Source of the DNA: an uncultured Collinsella sp.
GTDB taxonomy: Bacteria > Actinomycetota > Coriobacteriia > Coriobacteriales > Coriobacteriaceae
DNA: 42,691 nt
Reading direction: 5' to 3'
Assembly: GCA_900547345.1 (NCBI GenBank)
Contig: URGG01000006.1
Location: 1-42,691, forward strand
The translations under genes and the position numbers were made by a program. Below the pieces are notes generated by a model. It was not told the origin of the DNA and did not search any database. It saw nothing but the letters and a program-made list of their open reading frames with translations. Within the stretch, counting starts at the first letter, position 1, and every line of letters begins with the position of its first letter. This document shows positions 8,905 through 17,400 of the stretch, one piece after another.

Positions 8905-10116
8905 CTATATCCCAAAAACGTAGCGGTCCAGGCGGTCGCACGCCTCCCTCACGCGCGAAAGCGGCAGCGCCAGATTCACGCGAATGTGGCAGGGCCCGTG
9001 GAACGGGCGGCCGTCCTGATACCCCACGCCCACGCGCGCCCCCTCGTCGAGCAGCCACTGAATATCGCGGCCATGCTGGCGGCACCACTCGGTGCAGTCC
9101 AGGAACACCATATAGGTTCCCTGCGGACGCGAATAGGACACGCCCTCAAAATGCTCGTCCACGTAATCGCAGAAGTACTCGATATTGCCGGCAAGCACCT
9201 GGTTGAGCTCGTCCACCCACTCGTAGCCCTGCGGCTGGTAGGCACCGATGAGCGCATGCATGGAGAGGACATTCATCTCGTTGTAGTGGGTCTTGTTGGA
9301 TACGGCGCACACGCGGTCGCGCAGCGTCTCGTTGTAGATAATGTGGTAGCTGCCGACCAGGCCCGCCAAGTTGAAGGTCTTGCTGGGAGCGTAGAGGGCA
9401 ACCGTGCGCATGCGGGCATCCTCGTTCACCGACTGCGTCGGGATATGCTTGTGACCCGGCAGGATGATATCGGACCAAATCTCATCAGAGATCACCACGC
9501 AATCGTGCTGGCGATAGATGTCCATGGCGCGCTCGATCTCGTCGCGCTCCCATACGCGGCCGCAGGGATTGTGCGGCGAGCAGAACACGGCGGCATGGAT
9601 GTGGTTTTGGGCGAGTTTGCACTCCATGTCCTCAAAGTCCATGCGCCACACGCCCTGGTCGTCGAGTTTAAGCGGGCTGTGGACAATGCGATAGCCCGCG
9701 GCTTCGATAGACTTGGTAAAGCCAATGTAGGTGGGGCTGTGGACCAGCACCGCATCGCCTGGCTGGACATACGCGCGCAACGTCGACACGACGCCGCCCA
9801 GCACGCCATTTTCGTAGCCGATATGTTCAGGGCTCAAACCTTCGACGCCATTGCGGCGATTCTGCCATTCGATGATGCGATCGAAGTACTCAGCGCGCGG
9901 GTTAAAGTAGCCAAACATGGGGTGCTGGGCACGCTGAATGATGTGTTCCTGGACCGTGGGCACCGTGGCAAAATTCATGTCGGCCACCCACATGGGGATG
10001 CGGTCGAAGCCCTCGTCGGGTGCGTTCGGAGCCATACCGGGGATCTCGCCCCAAGAGTCAACGGCGATGGAGTCCATGCCGTGGCGGTCGATGATTGAAG
10101 TGAAGTCGTATTTCAT
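8905..10116 (-). CDS. MalY/PatB family pyridoxal-phosphate aminotransferase (probable C-S lyase)
   Basis: A 403-residue fold-type I PLP enzyme. The N-terminus MKYDFTSIIDRHGMDSIAVDSW and the segment IPMWVADMNFATVPTV are characteristic of the MalY/PatB branch, whose members cleave cystathionine or cysteine conjugates. The PLP-site elements SPHNPCGRVW, SDEIWSDI and the lysine of SKTFNLAG (near residue 245) are present. The chosen start at 10116 is supported by these family residues. The frame upstream adds 18 unlike residues, and only a weak GGGG ribosome binding site is seen. C-S lyase (cystathionine beta-lyase type) is the most likely role. Confidence 0.9.
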   Translation of the reverse strand: MKYDFTSIIDRHGMDSIAVDSWGEIPGMAPNAPDEGFDRIPMWVADMNFATVPTVQEHIIQRAQHPMFGYFNPRAEYFDRIIEWQNRRNGVEGLSPEHIGYENGVLGGVVSTLRAYVQPGDAVLVHSPTYIGFTKSIEAAGYRIVHSPLKLDDQGVWRMDFEDMECKLAQNHIHAAVFCSPHNPCGRVWERDEIERAMDIYRQHDCVVISDEIWSDIILPGHKHIPTQSVNEDARMRTVALYAPSKTFNLAGLVGSYHIIYNETLRDRVCAVSNKTHYNEMNVLSMHALIGAYQPQGYEWVDELNQVLAGNIEYFCDYVDEHFEGVSYSRPQGTYMVFLDCTEWCRQHGRDIQWLLDEGARVGVGYQDGRPFHGPCHIRVNLALPLSRVREACDRLDRYVFGI

Positions 10117-10227
10117 GCTGGACCCCGTGCAAAGTAGACTGTTTCGATAGGCGCTATTGTCCACCAGCACGGGCGGTTTTGGCGCGGGGTTTGTCGCTTA
10201 ATTTGACGGGTGCGGGCGAATGGCTGG

Positions 10228-10965
10228 TTAGTCTCGCGCGTCGTTGACGGCGACTACGGTTAGCTGGGTTTCATCGACCGTAAACGATATGTCGAGCCCG
10301 GCGTAAGCCAAGTGGTAAATGCGGTTTGGCTCGTGCTTGCTGCCTGCGCGGCGTGGGTCTTGGCGAAGGACTTCGACCAAGCCGGGGAGCTTTGCGGGCG
10401 GGACCATATCCTGTAGCGCTTGCGGAAACTCAACATCGAGCTCTTGCCACGGAGCATCCTCAATCCAGCCGCCGGTCGCATCCGGGTGACAGTCCGCAAA
10501 CGGAATGTAGGGCTTAATGTCGTAGATGGGCGTACCGTCGCGCAGATCTGCTCCCAGCACATGGATGATGGGGCCGTCGTCGGTAAGCTCCACGCGGTCG
10601 AGCTTAACGCAGGTGAGACCGATGGGATTAGGGCGAAACGGACTGCGCGTGGCAAGCACGCCCACGCGCTCGGCTCCACCCAGGCGCGGCGGGCGCACGG
10701 TTTTCGACCACTTGACGTTGGTGCCGGACCTGTCCTGCGTTTTAGCGTCGACGGCAATATCCTTAGCCGTGCCGCCGGGCGTTCCGTTTTCGAAGTGCCA
10801 CAGCAGCCACAGGTGAGAGAAGGAGTCCAGACCCTCAACCGCTGCATTGGAGGCAAATTCCGGCTCAAAAACGATGCGTCCCTGCAGATGGGGCGCCAAA
10901 AAGCTGTTGCGCGGGATGCCGAACTTCTGCGGCAGGTCGGTACGTATGTGTGCAATAGGTTCCAT
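10228..10965 (-). CDS. trmO: TrmO-like tRNA (t6A37) N6-methyltransferase
   Basis: A 245-residue protein of the TsaA/TrmO family, which uses S-adenosylmethionine to methylate N6-threonylcarbamoyladenosine at tRNA position 37. Family segments visible are the start MEPIAHIRTDLPQKFGIPRN, the L-x-L-W-L-L-W-H-F strand near residue 55, SPFRPNPIGL near 105, and DGTPIYDIKPY near 150. The start at 10965 lacks a ribosome binding site; instead a TACAAT hexamer lies 7 bases before it, so the message may be leaderless. The alternative ATG at 10974 would add three residues. Confidence 0.88.
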   Translation of the reverse strand: MEPIAHIRTDLPQKFGIPRNSFLAPHLQGRIVFEPEFASNAAVEGLDSFSHLWLLWHFENGTPGGTAKDIAVDAKTQDRSGTNVKWSKTVRPPRLGGAERVGVLATRSPFRPNPIGLTCVKLDRVELTDDGPIIHVLGADLRDGTPIYDIKPYIPFADCHPDATGGWIEDAPWQELDVEFPQALQDMVPPAKLPGLVEVLRQDPRRAGSKHEPNRIYHLAYAGLDISFTVDETQLTVVAVNDARD

Positions 10966-11106
10966 GCCGGTCATTGTACGGCATGGGGGCATGGGGCGTT
11001 ACGCGCAATTCTTCGCCGCGGTCCCCCGTCGTGCAACCAACGGTTGCTTGGAAGGGCGCCTGTCACCGCGTATGCTTAAGCCATCAACCAGCAGAAAGGA
11101 GCCGCT

Positions 11107-11934
11107 ATGGCCTTTGCAGAAAAGCTCATCGCTGTCCGCCGCGCCCATCACCTTACCCAAGAGCAGCTCGCCGCCAAGCTCTTCGTCACACGCCAGGCCA
11201 TCAGCCGTTGGGAGCGCGGCGAGGTCACACCGGGCATCGACATGATGAAGCTCATTGCCGCCGTAACCGGCGAGCCCCTGTCTCACCTGCTCGAAATGCC
11301 CGAGCACTATTGTCAGAGCTGCGGCATGATACTCACGCCCGACGACTGCGGCACCGATGCCACGGGCGCCACGACCGACCATTACTGCAAGTGGTGCTAC
11401 GACCACGGCAAGTACACCTACGCCACCACCATGGAGGCGATGATCGAGGACTGTGCCCCGCGCCTGGCGCAAAACACCGGCATGTCGCTTGACGAAGCCG
11501 TCTCGCTCATGGGCGCCGTCCTGCCGCAACTGGAGCGCTGGCGCACCGTGCAGGAAAACGAGGAATGCTACGGCGCCGAGGCTCGAGCTCGCTATGGCAA
11601 TGAGGCTATCGATGCAGCAAACGAAACGTTACTGGATATGGATCCTCAGACATGGAACGACATGAAGAAACTTGAACGCGCCATTTTGGGCCAGCTCTCG
11701 ATTGCCATGGGCATTGGCGACCCAGAGAGCAACGAAGCCCAAAAACTGGTTACAATGCACCGTCGATGGATTGCTCTCAACTGGGGATGCGAGCCCCAAG
11801 ACGAGGCGTACCTGGGCCTCGCCCACGGCTATCTTGCCGACCAGCGCTTTGTTGACTACTACGACAAGCCCTGCGGCACCGGAGCCACGGCGTTTCTGGT
11901 CCAGGCCATCGAGTCGTCGTTGACGCGCGCATAG
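11107..11934 (+). CDS. XRE regulator with zinc-ribbon and TipAS-like ligand domain
   Basis: A 275-residue regulator with three parts. Residues 5-62 are an XRE helix-turn-helix (LTQEQLAAKLFVTRQAISRW). Residues 66-100 are a zinc-ribbon-like segment with CQSCG and CKWC pairs plus an intervening Cys. Residues about 150-275 resemble the TipAS antibiotic-recognition domain: YGNEAIDAANETLL, a long helix with MGIGDPES, and HRRWIALNWG, YLADQRFVDYYD. In TipA proteins this domain binds thiopeptides and is normally joined to a MerR domain, so the fusion to an XRE domain is unusual. GAAAGGAG lies 6 bases before the ATG. It is followed within 52 bases by a glutaredoxin gene. Confidence 0.85.
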   Translation: MAFAEKLIAVRRAHHLTQEQLAAKLFVTRQAISRWERGEVTPGIDMMKLIAAVTGEPLSHLLEMPEHYCQSCGMILTPDDCGTDATGATTDHYCKWCYDHGKYTYATTMEAMIEDCAPRLAQNTGMSLDEAVSLMGAVLPQLERWRTVQENEECYGAEARARYGNEAIDAANETLLDMDPQTWNDMKKLERAILGQLSIAMGIGDPESNEAQKLVTMHRRWIALNWGCEPQDEAYLGLAHGYLADQRFVDYYDKPCGTGATAFLVQAIESSLTRA

Positions 11935-11985
11935 ACCGCGGCTGCTTTGGGTATTTCAATCGAAACCTCAACCGATTGGAGACCC

Positions 11986-12231
11986 ATGGCTACTAATCAT
12001 GAGCTCACGCTGTACGTTATGACCGGCTGCCCGTATTGCATAAAAGTCAAACGATTCCTTGCCGATAACGGTGTGACCATCCCCGAGCGCAATATCTCGA
12101 CCGATACCGAAGCCGAGCAGACACTCATCGCCGTCGGCGGAAAACGCCAGGTTCCCTGCCTGTTCATCGACGGCAAACCACTCTACGAATCGAGCGACAT
12201 CATCGCATGGCTGCAGGAGAATCTGCTCTAG
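11986..12231 (+). CDS. Glutaredoxin-like protein
   Basis: An 81-residue thiol-disulfide oxidoreductase with the active site CPYC at residues 15-18, the cis-proline segment QVPCLFIDGK, and the C-terminal ESSDIIAWL helix that binds glutathione in glutaredoxins. The start at 11986 has GGAG 5 bases upstream; the longer open frame begins 13 codons earlier without a site. It lies close behind the XRE/TipAS gene and may be co-transcribed. Actinobacteria often use mycothiol, and the reducing partner here is unknown. A repeat-type hairpin 48 bases after the stop could terminate it. Confidence 0.9.
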   Translation: MATNHELTLYVMTGCPYCIKVKRFLADNGVTIPERNISTDTEAEQTLIAVGGKRQVPCLFIDGKPLYESSDIIAWLQENLL

Positions 12232-12278
12232 TACGCACGCTCTGTCCGTCCAGGGCCCCAGCCCATACGACCCAAACA

Positions 12279-12339
12279 TGTACACCAGCATCCAAAGTCG
12301 ACATTTTTCGACATCTTTGGATGCTGGCGTACAGCTTTT
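12279..12339 (+). terminator. Terminator-like repeat hairpin, copy A
   Basis: Arms at 12279-12297 (TGTACACCAGCATCCAAAG) and 12315-12333 pair with one mismatch and are followed by GCTTTTG. Inside is a smaller TCGA-containing stem. A nearly identical hairpin lies at 13353-13407, so this is a repeated element. It could end the glutaredoxin transcript. Confidence 0.65.
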
Positions 12340-12432
12340 GGGTAGTCATGGACGCTCTTAGCCGGCTAATTGTTTGAGGCGACCTTTGGATTATGGCTGT
12401 TTGACGCCTCTGGAAAGGTTTCCGAGAGGGCT

Positions 12433-12662
12433 GTGGTCAAAAAAGGGCAAATATGAGTACTGCTACCTGTTTAGTAGCAGCGATTTTGATCACTTCAGGA
12501 ACTATTCAACGTTCCATACGTCCGTAGACGACGCTATTTCTCCTCATATGTTCAATAAAAGTAGCTCCTAATGGGAACAAGTCTCATCAGGAGCTACTAT
12601 TTATAGCAAAATAAATGCAACTATAATGGCAACAGTACTCATATTTGCCCTTTTTTGACCAC
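12433..12662. mobile_element. MITE-like element with perfect 30-bp terminal inverted repeats
   Basis: The ends 12433-12462 (beginning GTGGTCAAAAAAGGGCAAAT) and 12633-12662 are exact reverse complements over 30 bases. Looser similarity (GAGGGCT against GAGGGTC) continues a few bases outside. The interior is AT-rich, has no transposase, and contains a central hairpin. No clear target duplication is visible. The alternative is two copies of an interspersed repeat in opposite orientation. Confidence 0.55.
12556..12596. terminator. Stem-loop inside the MITE-like element
   Basis: AGTAGCTCCT and AGGAGCTACT pair as 10-base arms around a loop of about 19 bases. AT-rich sequence lies on both sides. 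It could act as a bidirectional terminator or simply be part of the element's secondary structure. Confidence 0.5.
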
Positions 12663-12764
12663 GACCCTCCAGAATAGCCGCTGAGGACGACACTAAATGA
12701 CAAAATCCGACACTTGGACGTTCTTATATGACTAGCCATTGAAGGACACCTAACGACTACTCCC

Positions 12765-12789
12765 ATTCGCGACACACTGTGTCGCGAAT
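12765..12789. repeat. 25-base palindrome with single-base centre
   Basis: ATTCGCGACACA and TGTGTCGCGAAT are exact reverse complements on either side of one C. Palindromes of the same design, two 10-12-base arms around one base, recur at 14457-14479 and 27772-27792, though with different arm sequences. Confidence 0.7.
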
Positions 12790-12982
12790 TAAGCTGGTCC
12801 CATTATCGAAGACCAGTGAGAGCTCCTGCTCAGAATCTCGATAGCTTAATAAAGCGCTCCCCTCCGGAAGTTCAATGAGCATCCAAATTCCAGGCTGAAA
12901 AGCAAAGGAGTATCGAAACCGTCAATGCTCATTTCCTATCGAACACGCGGGTCAAAACAAGCTAATTAGCCTGATAAACTGT

Positions 12983-13011
12983 TTGTATTTTTGTCTACAA
13001 AACTGTATACA
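12983..13011 (+). promoter_or_regulatory. Promoter of the ribbon-helix-helix gene, with TGTATACA palindrome
   Basis: TTGTAT (12983-12988) and TATACA (13006-13011) are separated by 17 bases. The -10 box is part of the 8-base palindrome TGTATACA (13004-13011), and TTTGTA..TACAAA lies in the spacer. Such symmetry over the -10 fits autoregulation by the downstream DNA-binding protein, which is an inference. Confidence 0.6.
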
Positions 13012-13065
13012 AAAAGAGTATCCGTTGACCTCTGCTCGACATTATGCCGATCGATAGGAGGCGCT

Positions 13066-13332
13066 ATGGACGCTAAGCAGCTCGAAAAGATGATGGGATT
13101 TGCCCCTGGAGAGTTGGAGAAAACCGCGGAGGCATACGAAAAAGATGAGTGGCCGAAAGGTCGCGCCATCAAGTTGGGAAGGCCACCAATCTCTGATGAG
13201 CCGAGCGTCGTTTTATCAGCACGTGTGGGCGAATCGGTTCTTGAAGCGTTTGATGCAAAAGCAAAGCGCCATGGGCAAACACGTACGGAGCGACTCAGGG
13301 AGCTCATCACACTCGATGCGATGATTGCCTAG
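13066..13332 (+). CDS. Small ribbon-helix-helix (CopG/Arc-type) protein, antitoxin-like
   Basis: An 88-residue protein starting at 13066 with TAGGAG 5 bases upstream; the longer open frame from 12991 overlaps the promoter. Its C-terminal half (residues about 47-86) fits a ribbon-helix-helix fold: a strand SVVLSARVGES, then helices VLEAFDAKAKRHG and TRTERLRELITLD, the usual pattern of CopG-type DNA-binding proteins. The N-terminal half is helical and acidic (LEKMMGFAPGELEKTAEAYE), as in many antitoxins. No toxin gene flanks it; repeat hairpins stand on both sides. It may be an orphan antitoxin or a small repressor. Confidence 0.7.
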   Translation: MDAKQLEKMMGFAPGELEKTAEAYEKDEWPKGRAIKLGRPPISDEPSVVLSARVGESVLEAFDAKAKRHGQTRTERLRELITLDAMIA

Positions 13333-13352
13333 TCACCCTCCGAACTCAAACA

Positions 13353-13413
13353 TGTACGCCAGCATCCAAAGTCGACATTTTTCGACATCTTTGGATGCTG
13401 GCGTACAGTTTTT
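13353..13413 (+). terminator. Terminator hairpin, copy B of the repeat
   Basis: Arms 13353-13371 (TGTACGCCAGCATCCAAAG) and 13389-13407 pair perfectly and are followed by GTTTTTG. It is the twin of the hairpin at 12279-12333, here 20 bases after the stop of the ribbon-helix-helix gene, and is a convincing intrinsic terminator. Confidence 0.75.
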
Positions 13414-13422
13414 GCGGGTAGT

Positions 13423-13470
13423 CATCGGGGACGTTCTTAAATGACTAGTCGCTAAAGAACGTCCCCGATG
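13423..13470. repeat. 48-base inverted repeat (GGGGACGTTCTT family)
   Basis: CATCGGGGACGTTCTT (13423-13438) and AAGAACGTCCCCGATG (13455-13470) are perfect 16-base arms around a 16-base loop containing ATGACTAGTC. Degenerate relatives of the left arm and loop occur at 12350-12360 and 12716-12737. It lies just downstream of the dihydrouridine synthase stop. Confidence 0.75.
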
Positions 13471-13475
13471 TCTAA

Positions 13476-14429
13476 CTAGCCGCGGAAGCGAGCTATGGGT
13501 GCGAGTGGCTGCTCGCGAAAGACCCGCTCGACGGCGGCGCGGTATTCGTCGACCTTTTTGGTCTTGCGTACGATCTTGTGGACGGTAGCGGGATCAGCGA
13601 AAGCGCACTTGGCGTAGAACCACCACTCCTTCATGCGGAAGACCGCATTGCCGCCAATCTCTTCTGCATATGCCGCAAACAGCGTGTCGTGGAAACGCTG
13701 CAGCTCGGCTACCGTGGCAGCAGGGCCACCCTTAACCATGCGAGCCAGAGCAGGATTCGCAAGCAAGCCACGCCCCAGCATCACATGGCGCGTGTCGGGA
13801 TAGGCCTCCGCCAGCGCGTCCATATCCTCAAGATCGAAAATATCGCCGTTATAGGCCACCGGAAACGGCGCACGCTCCAGCGTCTCGCCGTAAAACTCCT
13901 TGCGCGGCGAGCCCGTATAACGGTCCTTCTGTACGCGCGGGTGCACAATCAGCTCTGCCAACGGCATGCGGCAATACAGATCGAGCACACGTTCATACTC
14001 GTCATCGCGTTCCAACCCCAGCCTGGTCTTTACCGATACCGGCAACGGCGACCGCTCGCACACATCGCTTAAGAACGCCTCGAGCTCGTCGAGATTGCGC
14101 AAGAAACCCGAGCCCTTGCCCTTGGCGACAACCGTTCCCGAAGGGCAACCCAAGTTGAGATTGACCTCGCGGTAGCCCATGTCGGCGAGCACCTGTGCCG
14201 CCCACACAAACTCGTCCGCGTTCTTGGACATCAGCTGAGGCACTACGTTGAGCCCCTGGTTATTGGCAGGATCGATCTCCTTAAACGCCTTGCCGCCAAA
14301 GCGATTTCCCACCCGCGGCGGCGGCAAAAACGGCGTGTAATAGCAATCGAGCGCGCCGAAGCACTCCGCATGCACGCGACGGAACACATGCCCGGTTATC
14401 CCCTCCATAGGGGCCAACGATAGAATCAT
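13476..14429 (-). CDS. tRNA-dihydrouridine synthase family protein
   Basis: A 317-residue TIM-barrel flavoenzyme that reduces uridines in tRNA. The N-terminal LAPMEGITGHVFRR binds FMN, the catalytic cysteine is Cys95 in NLGCPSGTV, and VSVKTRLG, VHPRVQ, YNGDIFD and GRGLLANP follow in the family order. The length is close to the usual 310-350 residues. Of the bacterial subfamilies the sequence is closest by eye to DusC-like proteins, but this is not secure. It lies 53 bases downstream of the large ABC transporter gene, with a palindrome between them. Confidence 0.93.
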   Translation of the reverse strand: MILSLAPMEGITGHVFRRVHAECFGALDCYYTPFLPPPRVGNRFGGKAFKEIDPANNQGLNVVPQLMSKNADEFVWAAQVLADMGYREVNLNLGCPSGTVVAKGKGSGFLRNLDELEAFLSDVCERSPLPVSVKTRLGLERDDEYERVLDLYCRMPLAELIVHPRVQKDRYTGSPRKEFYGETLERAPFPVAYNGDIFDLEDMDALAEAYPDTRHVMLGRGLLANPALARMVKGGPAATVAELQRFHDTLFAAYAEEIGGNAVFRMKEWWFYAKCAFADPATVHKIVRKTKKVDEYRAAVERVFREQPLAPIARFRG

Positions 14430-14456
14430 CTACTCTTCTCTCATATCAACGAACGT

Positions 14457-14479
14457 GACAAAGGGACTGTCCCTTTGTC
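14457..14479. repeat. 23-base palindrome between two genes
   Basis: GACAAAGGGAC and GTCCCTTTGTC are exact reverse complements around a single T. It lies 3 bases beyond the stop of the ABC transporter gene on the minus strand. No T-run follows on the transcript, so it is not a standard terminator. It matches other single-centre palindromes in the window in design. Confidence 0.7.
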
Positions 14480-14482
14480 GCA

Positions 14483-17400
14483 TTATTCGGAGCGCAGGGC
14501 TTCGACGGGGTCCTTCTTGGATGCGCTGCGGGCAGGCAGCAGGCCGGCAACAACCGTCAGCAGCACCGAAATTGCAATGAGCACCAGTGCATCCTGCACG
14601 GGCAGACTCATCAGGTTGGGGACCTTTTTGGCCGCAAGCGCCCAGGCATTGACCGGGAAACTCACGAGCACCACGACGACAATGGCAAAGACGCCGGCGA
14701 TGAGGCCCTCGATAAAGGTCTCGGCATTGAATACGTTGGCCACGTTGCGCTTCGACGCACCGATTGCGCGTAGGATGCCGATCTCCTTCTTGCGCTCCAA
14801 TACGCTGATGTAGGTGATGATGCCGATCATGATGGAGCTCACCACCAGGCTGATACCCACGAATGCGATGAGCACCAAGCTGATGGTGTTCACGATGTCG
14901 GTCACCGACCCCATGATGATACCCATGTAGTCGGTGTACGAGATTGCCTGCTCATCGTGGCCGGCGGCTTTGACCTGCTTGTTGTACGCGTCGATGTGAT
15001 CGAGCACGCGCTCCTTGGCCTCAAAGTCGCGCGGGAAAATCTTGACCGAGATGGGGTCGGCCTCGTCCGCATAGCCCAGTGTGGTCAGATTGTTGTCATA
15101 GGTGAGCTTCGACGCCTTCGCGTAACTCATCATGAGCGAGCTCAGGTCCTCGGCGTCCATGTTGAAATGGATGGCATGAGCAAAGGCACTCGCATCCACG
15201 TGCATGGCGCTCGCCAGGTTGGCAAAACTCGAAGACATCTGCGTCGCCATCTGGTCCATGAGCCCTGCCGCGCCCGCCTTGAGCTGGGACGATACCGTCG
15301 ACGCTATCTGCTCGCCAATCGCCTTCATCACCTGATCCATAGCCTGCTGCAGATACGGAGCCAGCTGCTTTTGCACATAGTCGGTCATCGCCTGCTGCAG
15401 GCGCTCGGCCAGGGCATCGCCGCCGAGCGCTTTGAGTTGGGCCAGGATTTGCTGGGCTGCCGTATCACTCTCAAGATACGCCGAGAATGCGGAAGCAAGC
15501 TTTGACGCGTCCTTAAGATCTTCGGGCGACAGCGCCTTAAACTGATCAGACCGCAAAAAGCCCTCAAACAGCTGGTTGGCTAGTGTTCCCACCTGCTGCA
15601 TTTGCTCGGGCGTAAGTTCCAGACCGTCAAAGATACCCGAGAAATCTGGGGTTGGCGTTTTGGCCATGATGTCGCTGAAGTCGATGTCCTTACCAACGCC
15701 CGAAAGGTCAATGTCCAGCCCGGACAAGTCAAGACCAGACAGGTCCATACCGCCGGCCGCACCCGAGAGCGCAGACGCATCGAACGAGAACGCGCTCTTC
15801 AGCGCTGCCTCGTCCACACTGAACATGCTGCCCAGGTCCACGCCCTGTTTGGCCTCGCCTTGCAGCTCATCGAAAGACTTGCCCGTAAAGACATCCGTCT
15901 CGGGATGGGCGAGTTGCTCCTGCACAATCTGCGAATCGGCGGCGCGCTCCATAAGCCGGCGAGTCAGCGCATGCGTATAGGCAATGCCCGGAGACAACGC
16001 ACTCGCGTTGGCCGTCTCGTTAGGTCGCACCACGCCCACAATGTGCACGTCAATACCGTTGGCAACCTTGGCCGTCATAAAATCGGCGTCGCCAGACATG
16101 TCAGTCCACATGCCGGTCTCTTCGTTTTTGCGATAGGCATCGGCCGGCGACAACACCTTAAACGTCGTGGACAGCGCATCGTCGTAGGTAAAGTCGGTGC
16201 CGGTCTCGGGCGTTTCGACCCCACCGTCAGCCGTCATAGCGCTGTTTACCAGATCGTTGAGCTCATCGATATCCAGCGCACCGATGCTGTAGAGCGTATA
16301 GTCGCCCACCGTACCGCGGCTCGAAAGCACCATCACGGCTTCGTTAGCAGACGTAGGCCAATGCCCCGCCACGACATCGTACTGGCTGTCGAGCAGGCTC
16401 TGGTCGTCGATCATCTCGTTAAAGACCGAGGTCCCCATGGATTCCATGCTCACCGTTGCCGCCGAGCTCGCGCCTCCGCTCATGGCCTCGGTCATAGCGT
16501 TGGGCACCAGCCGAACAGGCTTCTCATCGCCCTTGCCGGCACGATAGACAACCGGCGATACACCGTAGCCGTACTGAATGACGTTGACCTCTTTATCGAT
16601 GCCGTCGCCACCGGCATCGAGCCATGCCTTAAAGCTTGTCATGTCGTTGGACTTAACGCTCGCAAACATATCCTTTACGGCCGTGACCACAGGAATCTTA
16701 TCGGTTCCCTGAGCCTTGCCGCCGGCACTGTCGTCGGACGAATCCACGTTTTCAGGCGAGCCATCATCCGCAGTTCCCTGCCCGCCCATCATGGACGACA
16801 GGTCGTAGTCCTGCTTGGAGATCGTAAGCGGGTAACTCGAGAGCGTATCCTCCTCGACCTTTTTGATGTAATTGTTCACGCCATTGGACAGCGCCAGAAT
16901 CGCCGCGATACCGATAATGCCAATCGAGCCCGCAAAGGCAGTCATAGCCGTGCGACCCTTTTTGGTCATAAGGTTTCGGGCAGAAAGCCCCAGCGCCGTC
17001 ACAAAACTCATCGAGGTTTTGCGCGTAGGCTTGGCTTCGCGGCGCGTGGCGTCAGCGACATCGAAAGGGTCGGAATCGTCGGTGATCTTGCCGTCCGCCA
17101 GGTTAACGATGCGCGTGGCGTATTGGTACGCCAGCTCGGGATTGTGCGTGACCATGATGACCAGGCGGTCGCGCGCCACGTCCTTGAGCAAGTCCATGAC
17201 CTGCACGGACGTTATGGAATCCAAAGCGCCGGTCGGCTCGTCGGCCAGCACAATCTCGGGATCATTAATCAGGGCGCGGGCGATGGCCACGCGCTGCATC
17301 TGCCCGCCCGAAAGCTGGCTCGGGCGCTTGTTAACGTGCTCGCCCAAGCCAACCGCCTCGAGCGCCTCGCGCGCACGCTGGCGGCGCTCAGCATGCCCCA

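Larger units (their letters stand above)
12232..13065. other. Gene-poor repeat nest
   Basis: This 834-base stretch has no gene with a convincing ribosome binding site. It holds the terminator-like hairpin copy A, a 230-bp MITE-like element with perfect 30-bp inverted ends, a degenerate GGACGTTCTTATATGACTAG copy (from 12716), a 25-base palindrome, and the promoter of the ribbon-helix-helix gene. Two short open frames run through the MITE ends and encode the same WSKKGKYEYC stretch only because the repeat is shared; I do not call them genes. Confidence 0.7.

Noticed and set aside
10420..11079. Long plus-strand open frame over trmO
   Set aside because: It is antisense to a gene with clear family motifs and has no ribosome binding site; GC-rich shadow frames are common here.
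12374..12571. Short open frame reading through the left MITE end
   Set aside because: It lacks a ribosome binding site and shares its sequence with the other end only because of the repeat.
12587..12775. Minus-strand short open frame through the right MITE end
   Set aside because: Same reason; coding potential comes from repeat sequence and a Ser-rich tail.
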